Of a DNA stretch of 64,000 nucleotides, positions 26,906-37,735 are shown one piece after another. The position numbers were made by a program, and so were the translations under genes. Numbering within the stretch: the first letter of the stretch is position 1; every line of letters starts with the position of its first letter. The notes beneath the pieces were generated by a model, which had not been told where the DNA came from, searched no databases, and saw only the letters and a list, made by a program, of their open reading frames with translations. The stretch is from Comamonadaceae bacterium OTU4NAUVB1 (GTDB lineage Bacteria > Pseudomonadota > Gammaproteobacteria > Burkholderiales > Burkholderiaceae_C): NCBI GenBank assembly GCA_024372625.1, contig CP099603.1, positions 186,001 through 250,000 of the forward strand, read 5' to 3'.

Positions 26906-28009
26906 ATGCGATCGCCACGCGCCCTGATCCTGTTGCTCGCCCCGCTGGGTCTCTTCCTCGCGGGCTGCGGCACCACGCCCTCGTCGGCGCCCGCGCGTCC
27001 GGAGGACGTCCGCGCACGCATCGTGAAGCTGCTGCCACAGAACGCGGTCGACCGTCCCGGCTGGGCGATCGACCTCTACGCGGCATTCGACGCCCTGCGC
27101 ATCGAACCGAGCGTGGACAACGTCTGCGCGGTGCTCGCCGTCACCGAGCAGGAGTCGAACTATCGCGCCGACCCGACGGTGCCCGGACTCGGCAGGATCG
27201 CGCGCGAGGAGATCGATCGCCGTGCCGAGCGTGCCGGGCTGCCGCAGGTGCTGGTGCGGACCGCCCTGCAGTTGCGCTCGCCGGACAGCCGCACCTGGAG
27301 CGAGCGGATCGACGCCGCGCGCAGCGAGAAGGAACTGAGCGAACTGTTCGAGGACTTCATCGATCAGGTTCCGCTGGGTCGGCGCCTTCTGGCGGGCTAC
27401 AACCCGGTGCGCACCGGCGGGCCGATGCAGGTGAGTGTCGAGTTCGCCCAGCGGCACGTGAAGGAGCTCGACTATCCCTATCGAATGACCGGCTCGGTCC
27501 GCGACGAGGTGTTCTCGCGCCGTGGCGGCCTGTACTTCGGGACGGCGCACCTGCTGGGGTATGCGGCGCCGTACGACCAGCCGATCTATCGATTCGCCGA
27601 CTTCAACGCCGGTCAGTACGCCAGCCGCAACGCGGCATTCCAGAGCGCGGTGAGTGCGCTCGCCGGTGTCGCGCTCGACCTCGACGGCGACCTCGTCGCG
27701 CCCGGCGGCGACGCCGCCAAGGTGGGCGGCACCGAGGCCGCGGTGCGCGCGATCGGTCCGCGCCTGGGTCTGAGCGACGGCGACATCCGGCGCTCGCTCG
27801 AGCAGGCCGGCCAGCCATCGCTCGAACGGACGCGGCTGTGGACGCGCGTCTTCGAGCTGGCCGACGCACAGGCACGGCGGCCGGTGCCGCGCGCGGTGCT
27901 GCCGCGCATCCGCCTGCAGAGTCCGAAGATCACCCGCAAGCTGACGACGGAGTGGTTCGCTCGCCGCGTCGACGAGCGTTACCAGCGCTGCCGGGGCAGG
28001 GCGGGCTGA
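26906..28009 (+). CDS. DUF1615 lipoprotein
   Basis: 367-residue predicted lipoprotein. The signal sequence ends with a lipobox (LFLAGC, lipidated Cys near residue 22). The rest matches the DUF1615 family: PQNAVDRPGWAIDLYAAF, VCAVLAVTEQESNY, GPMQVSVEFA and GGLYFGTAHLLGY. The TEQESNY and GPMQVSVEFA pattern is reminiscent of lytic transglycosylase/lysozyme-fold catalytic and substrate regions, so a peptidoglycan-related role is possible but unproved. ATG at 26906 was chosen because it begins the signal peptide. No operon partner is evident. Confidence 0.82.
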   Translation: MRSPRALILLLAPLGLFLAGCGTTPSSAPARPEDVRARIVKLLPQNAVDRPGWAIDLYAAFDALRIEPSVDNVCAVLAVTEQESNYRADPTVPGLGRIAREEIDRRAERAGLPQVLVRTALQLRSPDSRTWSERIDAARSEKELSELFEDFIDQVPLGRRLLAGYNPVRTGGPMQVSVEFAQRHVKELDYPYRMTGSVRDEVFSRRGGLYFGTAHLLGYAAPYDQPIYRFADFNAGQYASRNAAFQSAVSALAGVALDLDGDLVAPGGDAAKVGGTEAAVRAIGPRLGLSDGDIRRSLEQAGQPSLERTRLWTRVFELADAQARRPVPRAVLPRIRLQSPKITRKLTTEWFARRVDERYQRCRGRAG

Positions 28010-28074
28010 GTCGGCCTGGCCGTCGGGTCGGCCGATCGCACCACCTTGCAGCTGCAGCGGGAATTCGTGGGTCC

Positions 28075-28578
28075 GTGAGCGACCTCGAACGGCCGTCGGC
28101 GGCTGCCACGCCGCCGCCGACGGCCGCGCCGCGAATCCACATCGCCGGACACCACACGACGCTCGGCGTGGAGCCCGAAGCGCACGCCGACGACCGGCGG
28201 CTGCGCCCGCACGAGGAATGGGTGCTGTTCCGGTTCTGTCTGGTGGCGGTGGCGGTGGCCTTGCTGGGCTGCGGCCATGCACAGGTTTTCACCAACCTGT
28301 CGAGCGACGACGAGCGCAGCGTTTTCGCGGTGCTGACCCTCATCCTCGGCGGCATCGTGGGCTGTTTCCTGCAGAAGCGAGGCGCTGCTCGCCGCCACGA
28401 CGAGGCCTCGACGCGGCGGGTCCGGCAATGCCGTGGTGCCCCGCGCCACTGGCCCGGTCGTGGCATGGGTCTTGCATCCAAGCTGGGATATGTTGTTCTT
28501 CATCGACGCTTCCTTCTCCGGTCACGCCACGGCGCCCGCGGTTCGTGGGGGGCCGGCCGCCACGGTCCGTCCGATCCG
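28075..28578 (+). CDS. Possible two-helix membrane protein, 3' end unresolved
   Basis: From GTG at 28075 this frame has strong G/C third-position bias as far as about 28395 and encodes two hydrophobic helices: VLFRFCLVAVAVALLG and SVFAVLTLILGGIVGCFL, split by a short polar loop. That pattern looks genuinely coding. However the frame has no stop before the DUF1028 gene and runs straight into it, while the bias fades after about 28395. Either a frameshift has removed the natural stop, or the protein is read through into DUF1028, or the start of DUF1028 is internal. No family was recognised and no good ribosome binding site precedes the GTG. Confidence 0.35.
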
Positions 28579-29298
28579 ATGACCTGGTCCATCCTGGCGC
28601 GTGACGACCAGGGACATCTCGGCGTCGCGATCGCCAGCCGCTTTTTCGCCGTGGGGGCGCTGTGCGTGCACACGCGTCGCGGCACGGGTGCGTTGGCCAC
28701 GCAGGCGCTGATGAATCCCCTGTACGGGCCGGCCGGTCTCGACCACCTCGGCGCCGGGCGTTCGGCCGACGAGACGGTCCGTCTCCTGACCCAGGCCGAC
28801 GCCGGCCGTGCGCAACGTCAACTCCACGTGCTGCCGGCGACCGGCCGGCCTGTCGCCTGGACCGGCGCGGACTGCGTGGACTGGTGCGGCCACCATGTCG
28901 AGGCCGACTTCAGCGTCGCCGGCAACATGCTGGCCGGCCCGCAGGTCGTCGCCGCGACCGCCCGGGCCTACCGCGACGCCGCGGGCCTGCCGCTGGCCGA
29001 ACGCCTGCTCGCCGCCATGGCGGCCGGCGAGGCCGCGGGGGGCGACCGGCGCGGGAAGCAGGCCGCCGCGCTGCGCATCCACGCCGACGAGGACCATCCC
29101 CAGCTCGACCTGCGCGTGGACGACCACGAAGCGCCGCTGGTCGAAGTGGCCCGTCTGCATCGCAAGAGCCTCGAGCGCTACCAACCCTTCATGGCCTGCC
29201 TGGCCGGTCGCTACGATGCCGTCGGTCTGACCGACCGCGGCGAGATCGAGGCGCGCATCGCGCGCTTCCACGCCCGCGCGGCAGGACCCGCCCCATGA
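28579..29298 (+). CDS. DUF1028 Ntn-hydrolase-like protein
   Basis: 239-residue protein of the DUF1028 family ([26 protein letters not shown] is split here at the family start; [23 protein letters not shown] and [11 protein letters not shown] follow). The family has the Ntn-hydrolase fold and commonly sits beside peptide or glutathione ABC transporters, so amide-bond cleavage of an imported compound is a reasonable guess. Its stop overlaps the ATG of the first ATPase gene (ATGA), making it the head of a six-gene transport operon. The upstream reading frame remains open (see the preceding entry), so a longer N-terminus cannot be fully excluded. Confidence 0.85.
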   Translation: MTWSILARDDQGHLGVAIASRFFAVGALCVHTRRGTGALATQALMNPLYGPAGLDHLGAGRSADETVRLLTQADAGRAQRQLHVLPATGRPVAWTGADCVDWCGHHVEADFSVAGNMLAGPQVVAATARAYRDAAGLPLAERLLAAMAAGEAAGGDRRGKQAAALRIHADEDHPQLDLRVDDHEAPLVEVARLHRKSLERYQPFMACLAGRYDAVGLTDRGEIEARIARFHARAAGPAP

Positions 29299-30301
29299 CC
29301 GCGCTGCTCGAAGTGCGCGACCTGCGCACCCATTTCATGACCGACGACGGCGAATTCCCCGCCGTGGACGGCATCGGCTTCTCGGTGTCGGCCGGGCACA
29401 CGCTGGCCATCGTGGGCGAGTCGGGATGCGGCAAGAGCGTGACCTCGCTGTCGATCATGGGCCTGGTGCCCAGCCCCCCGGGTCGCATCCACGGTGGCTC
29501 GATCCGCTTCGAGGGCCGCGAACTCGTCGGCGCGCCCGAGCGCGAGATGCAGGACCTGCGCGGCAACGGCATGGCCATGATCTTCCAGGAGCCGATGTCC
29601 TCGCTCAATCCGGTGTTCACCATCGGCGAGCAGATCGTCGAAGGCCTGATGCGGCACCGCAGGATCACGCGCGCCGAGGCCCGGGAACGCGCCATCGCGA
29701 TGCTGCGCAAGGTGCGCATCCCGGCGGCCGAGCAGCGCTTCCACGAGCACCCGCACAAGCTGTCGGGCGGCATGCGGCAGCGGGCGATGATCGCGATGGC
29801 GCTGGCCTGCGAGCCGCGCCTGCTGATCGCCGACGAGCCGACCACCGCGCTGGACGTGACCATCCAAGCGCAGATCCTGTCGCTCATGCGCGAGCTGCAG
29901 CAGGAGACCGGCACCGCCATCATCCTGATCACGCACGACCTGGGCGTCGTCGCGGAGGTGGCCGACGAGGTGGTGGTGATGTATGCGGGCCGCATCGTCG
30001 AGCAAGCTCCGGTGCACGCGCTGTTCGACACGCCCCAGCATCCCTACACCATCGGCCTGCTGGGCTCAATCCCCCGGCTCGACGGCGAGCGCGACCGCCT
30101 GGCGTCGATCGAGGGCCAGGTGCCGAGTCCGCTCCGGCGCCCGTCCGGCTGCAGCTTCGCCGACCGCTGCCCGTTCGCCGATGCGCAATGCCGCGCGGCC
30201 GTGCCGGCCCTGCGCGAGGTCGGCCTCCGGCATCGTTCGGCCTGCCGGAAGGCACCGCTGGATCCGGTGGTGCTGATGGCGGCCGCCATGGAAAGCCGCG
30301 C

Positions 30302-30305
<4 letters not shown>
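29295..30305 (+). CDS. Peptide/nickel ABC transporter ATPase, DppD/OppD-like
   Basis: 336-residue ATPase. Walker [10 protein letters not shown]-loop [11 protein letters not shown], signature LSGGMRQR, Walker [13 protein letters not shown] and switch LITHDLGVV are intact. The C-terminal oligopeptide-type extension with a Cys cluster ([16 protein letters not shown]) is present, as in Opp/Dpp ATPases that carry a [4Fe-4S]-like motif. The ATG overlaps the DUF1028 stop; the stop overlaps the start of the next ATPase. It works as a heterodimer with that ATPase. Confidence 0.93.
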
Positions 30306-31377
<1,072 letters not shown>

Positions 31378-31381
<4 letters not shown>

Positions 31382-32898
31382 AATTCCCGATCCGTTCCCT
31401 CAAGACGGCGCTGCTGCTGGCCTTGCTGCCGCTCGCGCTGCAGGCCCAGGCCCAGACCCTGCGCATCGGCCTGGCCGAGGACCCCGACGTGCTCGACCCG
31501 TCGCTCGCCCGCAGCTTCGTCGGCCGCGTCGTCTTCGGCGCGCTGTGCGACAAGCTGGTGGACATCGACGACAAGCTGGCCATCGTGCCGCAGCTGGCGA
31601 CCGCCTACGAATGGTCGGCCGACAACAAGGCCCTGACGATGAAGCTGCGCCAGGGCGTGACCTTCCACGACGGCGAGAAGTTCGACGCGGCCGCGGTCAA
31701 GTTCAACATCGAACGCCACAAGAACCTGCCGGGCTCGGCGCGCCGGGGCGAGCTGGCGCCGGTGAGCAGCGTCGACGTGGTCGATCCCTCGACCGTGCGC
31801 CTGAACCTGTCGGCCCCGTTCTCGCCGCTGCTCGCGCAACTCGCCGACCGCGCCGGCATGATGGTCTCGCCCAAGGCGGCCCAGGCCGCGGGCGACCGCT
31901 TCGGCACGAAGCCGGTGTGCGCCGGTCCGTTCCGGTTCACCGAGCGCGTGGCGCAGGACCGCATCGTGCTGGAGCGCTTCGCCGGCTACTGGAACAAGGA
32001 CGCGATCCACTTCGACAAGGTGGTCTACACGCCGATCCCCGATGCCACCGTGCGGCTGGCCAACCTGCGCGCCGGCCAGCTCGACTTCATCGAGCGCGTG
32101 GCGCCGAGCGACATGCAGAAGATCCTGTCGGAGAAGAAGCTCAAGGTCTCGCGCATCACCGAGATCGGCTACCAGGGCGTCACGATCAACCTGGCCAAGG
32201 GCGACAAGGCCAGGACCAGCGTGCTGGCGCGCGACCCGCGCATCCGCGAGGCCTTCGAGCTGTCGCTCGATCGCCAGGGCCTGGTGCAGGTGGTGATGGA
32301 CAACGAAGCCACGGCCGGCAACCAGTGGGTCGCGCCCTCCAACGCCTTCTACGCCAAGGGCGTGCCGATGCCCAAGCGCGACGTCGCGCGCGCCAAGGCA
32401 CTGCTCAAGGAAGCGGGCGTGCCCAACCCCAGCTTCACGCTGGTCACGCCCACCACCTCGGACGCGCAGCGCATCGCGCTGGTGGTGCAGGCGATGGCGC
32501 GCGAGGCCGGCTTCGACGTCAAGATCCAGTCGACCGAGTTCGCGACGTCGCTGAACATGGCCGACCAGGGCGACTTCGAGGCGCTGGTGCTCGCGTGGAG
32601 CGGCCGGGCCGATCCGGACGGCAACACCTTCAGCTTCTACGGCTGCAAGCAGCCGCTGAACTACACGGGCTACTGCGATGCCGACACGGACCGGCTGCTC
32701 AACGAGTCGCGCGCGCTGCGCGAGCCGGCCGAGCGCCGCAAGGTCTACGAGCAGCTGGCCGCGCGTGCCCTGAAGGACCGCTCGATCGTCTACCTCTACC
32801 ACCGCAACTGGCTCTGGGCCTACAACCCCAAGCTCACGGGCGTGCGCGACATTCCCGACGGCCTGCTGCGCGTCGGCGGCCTGCAGATGGCGAAGTGA
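31378..32898 (+). CDS. Periplasmic peptide-binding protein, family 5 (DppA/GsiB-like)
   Basis: 506-residue solute-binding protein. The signal peptide ends at LQAQA-Q near residue 26. Typical family-5 features are [18 protein letters not shown], the [21 protein letters not shown] signature (shown in part), [12 protein letters not shown] and SFYGC near the C-terminus. The ligand is probably an oligopeptide, glutathione-like compound or other amide; the DUF1028 gene in the same operon supports a peptide or amide substrate. The ATG overlaps the upstream ATPase stop by four bases. Confidence 0.92.
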
Positions 32899-32923
32899 AC
32901 GCGGTCACCCGATCGATGCCCCG

Positions 32924-33865
32924 ATGTTCGAGTACCTCGTCAAGCGCATCGCCACGCTGATCCCGACCCTGATCCTGGTGTCGATGCTGATCTTCGGACT
33001 GCAGCAGCTGCTGCCCGGCGATCCCGCGAAGATCCTGGCCGGGGAGGACCAGGACCCGGCCGTGGTGGCCTACCTGCGCACCAAGCTGCACCTGGACGAG
33101 CCGTTGCCGGTGCGCTATGCCTACTGGGTTGGCGGCGTGGTGCGCGGCGACCTGGGCGAATCGGTCCGCACGCAGCAGCCGGTGCTCGACCTGGTGCTGC
33201 AGAAGCTGCCCGTGACGCTGGAGCTGGCGCTGCTGGCCTTCGCGATCGCGCTGCTGATCGGCATCCCGGCGGGCATCGTCTCGGCGGTCGGGCGTGGCAC
33301 GGCGTGGGACTACGCGGCCAACCTCTTCGCGCTGTGGGGCCTGTCGACGCCCAATTTCTGGCTCGGCATCCTGATGATCCTGCTGTTCTCGGTGCAGCTC
33401 GGCTGGCTGCCGGCGTCGGGCTACGTGAGCCCGTTCGAGGACCTGGGCGCCAACCTGGCCGCGATGATCATGCCGGCCTTCGTGCTGGGCAACGCCATCG
33501 CGGCGGTGCTCATGCGCCACACCCGCAGCGCCATGCTGCAGGTGCTGTCGGCGGACTACGTGCGCACCGCGCGCGCCAAGGGCCTGAGCGAGCGCACCGT
33601 GGTCGTCAAGCACGCGCTGCGCAACGCCCTCACGCCCATCATCACGCTGGGCGCGCTGGAACTCGGCACGCTCCTGTCGGGGGCGGTCCTGACCGAGCAG
33701 GTCTTCACCATTCCCGGCTTCGGCAAGCTGATCGTCGACTCGGTCTTCAACCGCGACTATTCGGTCGTGCAGGGCGTGGTGCTGGTCACCGCCAGCGCCT
33801 ACATCGTGCTGAACCTGCTGGCCGATCTCGCCTACTTTCTCGTCAATCCCCGACTCAGAGGCTGA
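32924..33865 (+). CDS. Peptide ABC transporter permease, DppB-like
   Basis: 313-residue inner-membrane permease. The N-terminal family signature (YLVKRIATLIPTLILVSML is the first helix region) and QLLPGDPA are followed by about six helices. The EAA loop (TARAKGLSERTVVVKHALRNA) contacts the ATPases. The C-terminus ends YFLVNPRLRG as in DppB proteins. It begins 25 bp after the binding protein and is 2 bp from the next permease. Confidence 0.93.
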   Translation: MFEYLVKRIATLIPTLILVSMLIFGLQQLLPGDPAKILAGEDQDPAVVAYLRTKLHLDEPLPVRYAYWVGGVVRGDLGESVRTQQPVLDLVLQKLPVTLELALLAFAIALLIGIPAGIVSAVGRGTAWDYAANLFALWGLSTPNFWLGILMILLFSVQLGWLPASGYVSPFEDLGANLAAMIMPAFVLGNAIAAVLMRHTRSAMLQVLSADYVRTARAKGLSERTVVVKHALRNALTPIITLGALELGTLLSGAVLTEQVFTIPGFGKLIVDSVFNRDYSVVQGVVLVTASAYIVLNLLADLAYFLVNPRLRG

Positions 33866-33867
33866 AC

Positions 33868-34758
33868 ATGGCTGCCGTGCTTCCTTCCACCTCGCCACCG
33901 GTGGCCGCCGCGACGCGGCCCGCCGGACCGTGGCGCCGGGCCTGGCGGCGGCTGCGCCGCCGCCGCGCGGCCATGCTGGGGCTGGCCGTGGTGCTGGCCT
34001 TCGTCGCGCTGGCCGTGTTCGCGCCCTGGATCGCGCCGCAGGACCCGATCGCCACCAGCTGGGGCGCGATCCGCCAGGCGCCCAGTGCCGAGCACTGGTT
34101 CGGCACCGACGACATCGGCCGCGACGTGCTCTCGCGCGTGATCTGGGGCACGCGCGCGTCGCTGCTCGCGGGCGTGGTGTCGGTGTCGATCTCGCTGCTG
34201 CTGGGCGTGCCGATCGGCCTGGCCGCGGGCTTCCTCGGCGGCCTCGCCGACGGCTTCATCTCGCGCGTCACCGACGCCTTCCTGGCCTGCCCGTTCCTCA
34301 TCCTGGCGATCGCGCTCGCGGCCTTCCTGGGCCCGAGCCTGAGCAACGCGATGATCGCGATCGGGGTCTCGGCCACGCCGATCTTCGTGCGGCTCACGCG
34401 CGCGCAGGTGCTCAACGTGAAAGTCGAGGACTACATCGAGGCGGCGCGCGCCGTGGGCAACTCGCCGCTGCGCATCGCGCTGCGCCACGTGCTGCCCAAC
34501 ATCACGGCGCCGGTGATGGTGCAGGCCACGTTGGCGATCGCCTCCGCCGTCATCGCCGAGGCCAGCCTGTCCTTCCTCGGCCTCGGCCAGCAGCCACCGG
34601 CGCCGAGCTGGGGCAGCATGCTCAACACCGCCAAGAACTTCGTCGACAACGCGCCGTGGATGGCCATCTGGCCCGGCCTGTCGATCTTCCTGCTGGTGCT
34701 GTCGTTCAACCTGCTGGGCGACGGCCTGCGCGACGCGCTGGACCCGCGCCAGCGTTGA
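33868..34758 (+). CDS. Peptide ABC transporter permease, DppC-like
   Basis: 296-residue partner permease. An Arg-rich cytoplasmic N-terminus precedes the first helix (AMLGLAVVLAFVALAVFAPW). The family hallmark HWFGTDDIGRDVLSRVIWG is present, as are the EAA loop (EAARAVGNSPLRIALRHVLPN) and the C-terminal NLLGDGLRDALDPR. It is the last gene of the operon and is followed by a GC-rich hairpin. Confidence 0.93.
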   Translation: MAAVLPSTSPPVAAATRPAGPWRRAWRRLRRRRAAMLGLAVVLAFVALAVFAPWIAPQDPIATSWGAIRQAPSAEHWFGTDDIGRDVLSRVIWGTRASLLAGVVSVSISLLLGVPIGLAAGFLGGLADGFISRVTDAFLACPFLILAIALAAFLGPSLSNAMIAIGVSATPIFVRLTRAQVLNVKVEDYIEAARAVGNSPLRIALRHVLPNITAPVMVQATLAIASAVIAEASLSFLGLGQQPPAPSWGSMLNTAKNFVDNAPWMAIWPGLSIFLLVLSFNLLGDGLRDALDPRQR

Positions 34759-34760
34759 CC

Positions 34761-34778
34761 CGCGCGGCTCGCCGCGCG
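34761..34778 (+). terminator. Terminator-like hairpin after the peptide ABC operon
   Basis: CGCGCGGC (34761-34768) and GCCGCGCG (34771-34778) form a perfect stem only 2 bp beyond the DppC-like stop codon. There is no U-run, so this could be a rho-assisted end or simply a GC-rich palindrome between convergent genes. Confidence 0.4.
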
Positions 34779-34887
34779 CGACCGCCGGCTCGAGCAGAGC
34801 GGGCCGGACATCCTGGACACCCCCCAGAGGGCGGCAGCTACCCGATCGCGTCCCGGCCTCGCCGACCGACGTCTCGGTGATCCGGCT

Positions 34888-36183
34888 TCAACGGCGGGGC
34901 GCGAGCGCCGTCTCCGCCAGATAGCGCCTGCGCCAGGGCTTGAGCACCAGGATCGCCAGCAGCGCCGCCAGGACGTCGAGCGTGATGGCGGTGCCGAACA
35001 CCGGGAACCAGCTGCCGGTCCTCTCGTGCATCAGTGCGGCCAGCGGTCCGCCCAGGATGGAGCCGATGCCTTGCGACATGTAGAGCAAGCCGTAGTTGGA
35101 CGTGGCGTGCCGCGTGCCGAAGGTGTCGGTGAGGGTCGAAGGAAAGAGCGAGAAGATCTCGCCCCAGCCGAAGAACACCACGCCCGACAGCAGCACGAAC
35201 AGCACCGCGTTCTCGCGGGTCAGCAGCCACAGCGCCATGGCGACGCCTTCGAGCGCGAAGGCGAAGAACATGGTGTTCTCGCGGCCGAAGCGGTCGGAGA
35301 TCCAGCCGAAGAACGGACGTGTCAGGCCATTGGTCAGCCGGTCGATGGTCAGTGCCAGGGGCAGGGCGACCATGCCGAAGACCAGGACGTCGGCCACGCC
35401 GAAGTCGCGCGCGAAGGTGGCCATCTGCGACGTCACCATGAGCCCCGAGGTCGACATCATGGTCATCATGCAGAACATCAGCCAGAACAGCGGCTTGCGC
35501 AGCATCTGGCGGGGCGACAGGTCGACGCCGGTGGTGGTCTGGCCGCCCGGCCTGGCCGAACGGACCTGGACCGGGTCGGGGGAGCGCAGCAGCTGCGCGG
35601 CGACGAGGCCGATCACGGCGAAGACGATGCCGAAGCGCCAGAGCGTGCTCTCCAGGCCCTGGTTCGCCAGCGCGCTCGCGATCGGGAACGTGGTCAGGAT
35701 CGCACCCATGCCGTAGCCCGCGGCGACCATGCCGACGGCGAAGCCGCGACGGTCGGGAAACCACCGCACCATCTGGCCCACCACGCCCACGTAGACGATG
35801 CCGGTGCCCAGTCCACCGACCAGGCCGTAGCTCAGGTAGAGCATGCCGATGGTGGTGGCCTGCGAGGCCAGCACCCAGCTCAGGCCGGCCATCAGGGTGC
35901 CCAGACCGATCAGCCGTCGCGCGCCGAAACGCTCGATCAGGCCGCCCTGGAAGGGCGAGAAGAAGGTCTGCAGCACGATCAGCACGGAGAACGTGATCTG
36001 CAACTGGGACAGCGGCACGCCCAGCTTGGCCGACAGCGGTTTGGTGAAGAGCGTCCAGACGTATTGCGGACTGGAGATCGCCATCATGCAGACCAGGCCG
36101 ACCAGCAACTGGAACCAGCGGTTGTGAAGCACGGACGTCGGTTCGCTCGCGAGCACGGTCGCGGGAGAGGCGATGGTTTTCAT
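34888..36183 (-). CDS. MFS transporter, oxalate/formate antiporter (OFA) family
   Basis: 431-residue carrier with about twelve helices. OFA-type features are the early NRWFQLLVGLVCMMAISSPQ segment, SPQYVWTLFTKPLS, the A-like motif LIERFGARRLIGLGTLMAGL, YGLVGGLGTGIVYVG, and the repeat LTRPFFGWISDRFGREN. OFA carriers exchange oxalate/formate or take up other organic acids; the substrate here is not fixed. The start at 36183 was chosen because GGGAATTCC lies just upstream and homologues begin near here; a longer in-frame Arg/Pro-rich extension upstream looks non-coding. No decarboxylase or CoA-transferase partner is adjacent. Confidence 0.88.
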   Translation of the reverse strand: MKTIASPATVLASEPTSVLHNRWFQLLVGLVCMMAISSPQYVWTLFTKPLSAKLGVPLSQLQITFSVLIVLQTFFSPFQGGLIERFGARRLIGLGTLMAGLSWVLASQATTIGMLYLSYGLVGGLGTGIVYVGVVGQMVRWFPDRRGFAVGMVAAGYGMGAILTTFPIASALANQGLESTLWRFGIVFAVIGLVAAQLLRSPDPVQVRSARPGGQTTTGVDLSPRQMLRKPLFWLMFCMMTMMSTSGLMVTSQMATFARDFGVADVLVFGMVALPLALTIDRLTNGLTRPFFGWISDRFGRENTMFFAFALEGVAMALWLLTRENAVLFVLLSGVVFFGWGEIFSLFPSTLTDTFGTRHATSNYGLLYMSQGIGSILGGPLAALMHERTGSWFPVFGTAITLDVLAALLAILVLKPWRRRYLAETALAPRR

Positions 36184-36618
36184 GGAATTCCCAGGGACGT
36201 TGAAAAAGGGGTCGACCCGCCGGCGACGCGGTCGTCGATAGACCGTGGCAGGCCCCGCGCACCTTCTTGCGCACGCTCGCGCGCCACGGTCCGGGGTGGG
36301 GCGCGCTCCAGGTGCGGGGTGCGGTCGGCGGCGTGGGCGACGTCGTGGTGCCCTCGGACGGAAGCGGGGTTCATTCAGGGATCGGAACGGGGCATGCCTT
36401 CGTGAAGGCCAGGCTTCACGCACGAACCGTGCCGATCGGACCATGCGGGCGTGCCGTCGCCTGCGCCGTCGGCGCCAGCGACGCGCCATCGGGCGTCGGT
36501 GGATCACGCCCGGTGTGTGGCGCGCGTGCGCCGGGCGCTCCCGCAATGCAGCCGGCATTCGGCGCAGCGCTGCGACCGCTTCTCCTGCAATGGCGTCGAA
36601 AACCGGATGCGCGCCCGG
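36184..36618. other. Intergenic region, nothing recognised
   Basis: 435 bp between the MFS carrier start and the end of the DUF1348 gene. It is GC-rich, with an A-rich stretch (TTGAAAAAGG) near 36198. Open frames here show no family features. It should contain the MFS promoter, but none could be assigned. Confidence 0.35.
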
Positions 36619-37086
36619 CTACAGGAACAGGTCGGAGAGGCCGGCGTGGTCGTCCGGGCGGGGGCCCAGCGGCCAGCGGAATTTCCTCTCCGCTTCATCG
36701 ATGGCGAGGTCGTTGATGCTGGCGAACCTGCGTTCCATCATGCCCTGGTCGTTGAATTCCCAGTTCTCGTTGCCGTGGCTGCGGAACCACCGGCCCGCCG
36801 TGTCGTGCCATTCGTAGGCGAAGCGCACCGCGATCCGGTGGCCGGTGAATGCCCACAGTTCCTTGATGAGGCGGTAGTCGAGTTCCGCTCGCCACTTTCG
36901 AGTGAGGAACGCGTGGACTTCTTTTTTCCCGGTTGGGAATTCGGCGCGATTGCGCCACCGGGTGTCCTCGGTGTAGATCTGGACGACGCGGTCGGGATCC
37001 CTGGAGTTCCAGGCGTCTTCTGCCATTCGCACTTTCTGCGTCGCCGATGACTCGGTGAAGGGGGGGAGGGGCGGTCTGGATTGCAT
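36619..37086 (-). CDS. DUF1348 / SnoaL-like (NTF2-fold) protein
   Basis: 155-residue cytosolic protein. The pattern [38 protein letters not shown], and [12 protein letters not shown] is that of DUF1348 proteins, small NTF2-like folds usually annotated as SnoaL-like or nuclear transport factor 2 family. The catalytic role, if any, is unknown. ATG at 37086 begins the family sequence. Its promoter should lie upstream (37087-37400), divergent from the copper/haem cluster. Confidence 0.85.
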   Translation of the reverse strand: MQSRPPLPPFTESSATQKVRMAEDAWNSRDPDRVVQIYTEDTRWRNRAEFPTGKKEVHAFLTRKWRAELDYRLIKELWAFTGHRIAVRFAYEWHDTAGRWFRSHGNENWEFNDQGMMERRFASINDLAIDEAERKFRWPLGPRPDDHAGLSDLFL

Positions 37087-37735
37087 GGTCGGTTGCCGAG
37101 TTGCCTGATGGACTGCGGAACTTACCTCGTGGACGCGATGGACGCCGAGTGCCGCAGTGCGTCTCGCGGCATCGATCGACGATGACAACACGATGTCGCG
37201 GGCGATGCCCGCGTTTCGATTCCGACGGAAAGACGTCGGATTTCGTCGCAATGCCGCATCGGGTCGGTTCGAGTCGCCCGTCGGCGGGTCCCGTGATCAC
37301 GTCGCTGCTTCCGCATTGCTCGACGTTGGCTCGGCCTTGACGTTCGCGACGCGCGAAGCCTGATGAATTGACATTCATTGACGGCGTGTCCAATTAAGTT
37401 GGAGATGTCTCCTGGACGATGCAATTGCACCTAAAAGGCCCGTGCAAAAAAGTCAAGTACGCCACTCTCGATCCAATTCGGGGAACGGATGAGTGCACGA
37501 CCGCCGTGATGCACCAAATTGATCAACTCAGCAGTTCGTCCATGCTATTTAAGTAATAAGTAAGTCAAAAAGTTACTTTGCGGTATAGCAAACTAGTACT
37601 TACGTACACTTACGACAGCAAATTAGCGTAAAGCCTTACAGAAAAACGAGAGTCCTCTGACGTCGAGGGCCGGGGCTCCTGCGTCCCGCAAAACCTTTCG
37701 ATAAAAAATTTGCTTTGGATCGAACGAGGAAAACC
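37087..37735. promoter_or_regulatory. AT-rich control region between DUF1348 and the copper/haem redox cluster
   Basis: 649 bp with no gene. The stretch from about 37360 to 37730 is the lowest-GC DNA in the window, in marked contrast to both flanks. A perfect -35 hexamer TTGACA lies at 37368-37373 with a weak AATTAA 18 bp downstream. Further in are AAGTAATAAGTAAGT (37551-37565) and the ACTTACG repeats. It probably holds the promoters and operators of the downstream cluster and of DUF1348. Base composition this different can mark a horizontally acquired junction or simply a strongly regulated promoter. Confidence 0.5.
37598..37614 (+). repeat. Direct repeat ACTTACG with 10-bp period (candidate operator)
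   Basis: ACTTACG occurs at 37598-37604 and again at 37608-37614, exactly one helical turn apart. Its inverse GTAAGT occurs 38 bp upstream at 37560-37565, and a related TTACTT at 37573-37578. Same-face spacing suits a cooperatively binding regulator. No protein is assigned. Confidence 0.4.

Noticed and set aside
34888..36558. Longer MFS gene with an extra 125-residue N-terminus
   Set aside because: The extension is Arg/Pro-rich, lacks helices, and homologous OFA carriers begin near the ATG at 36183.
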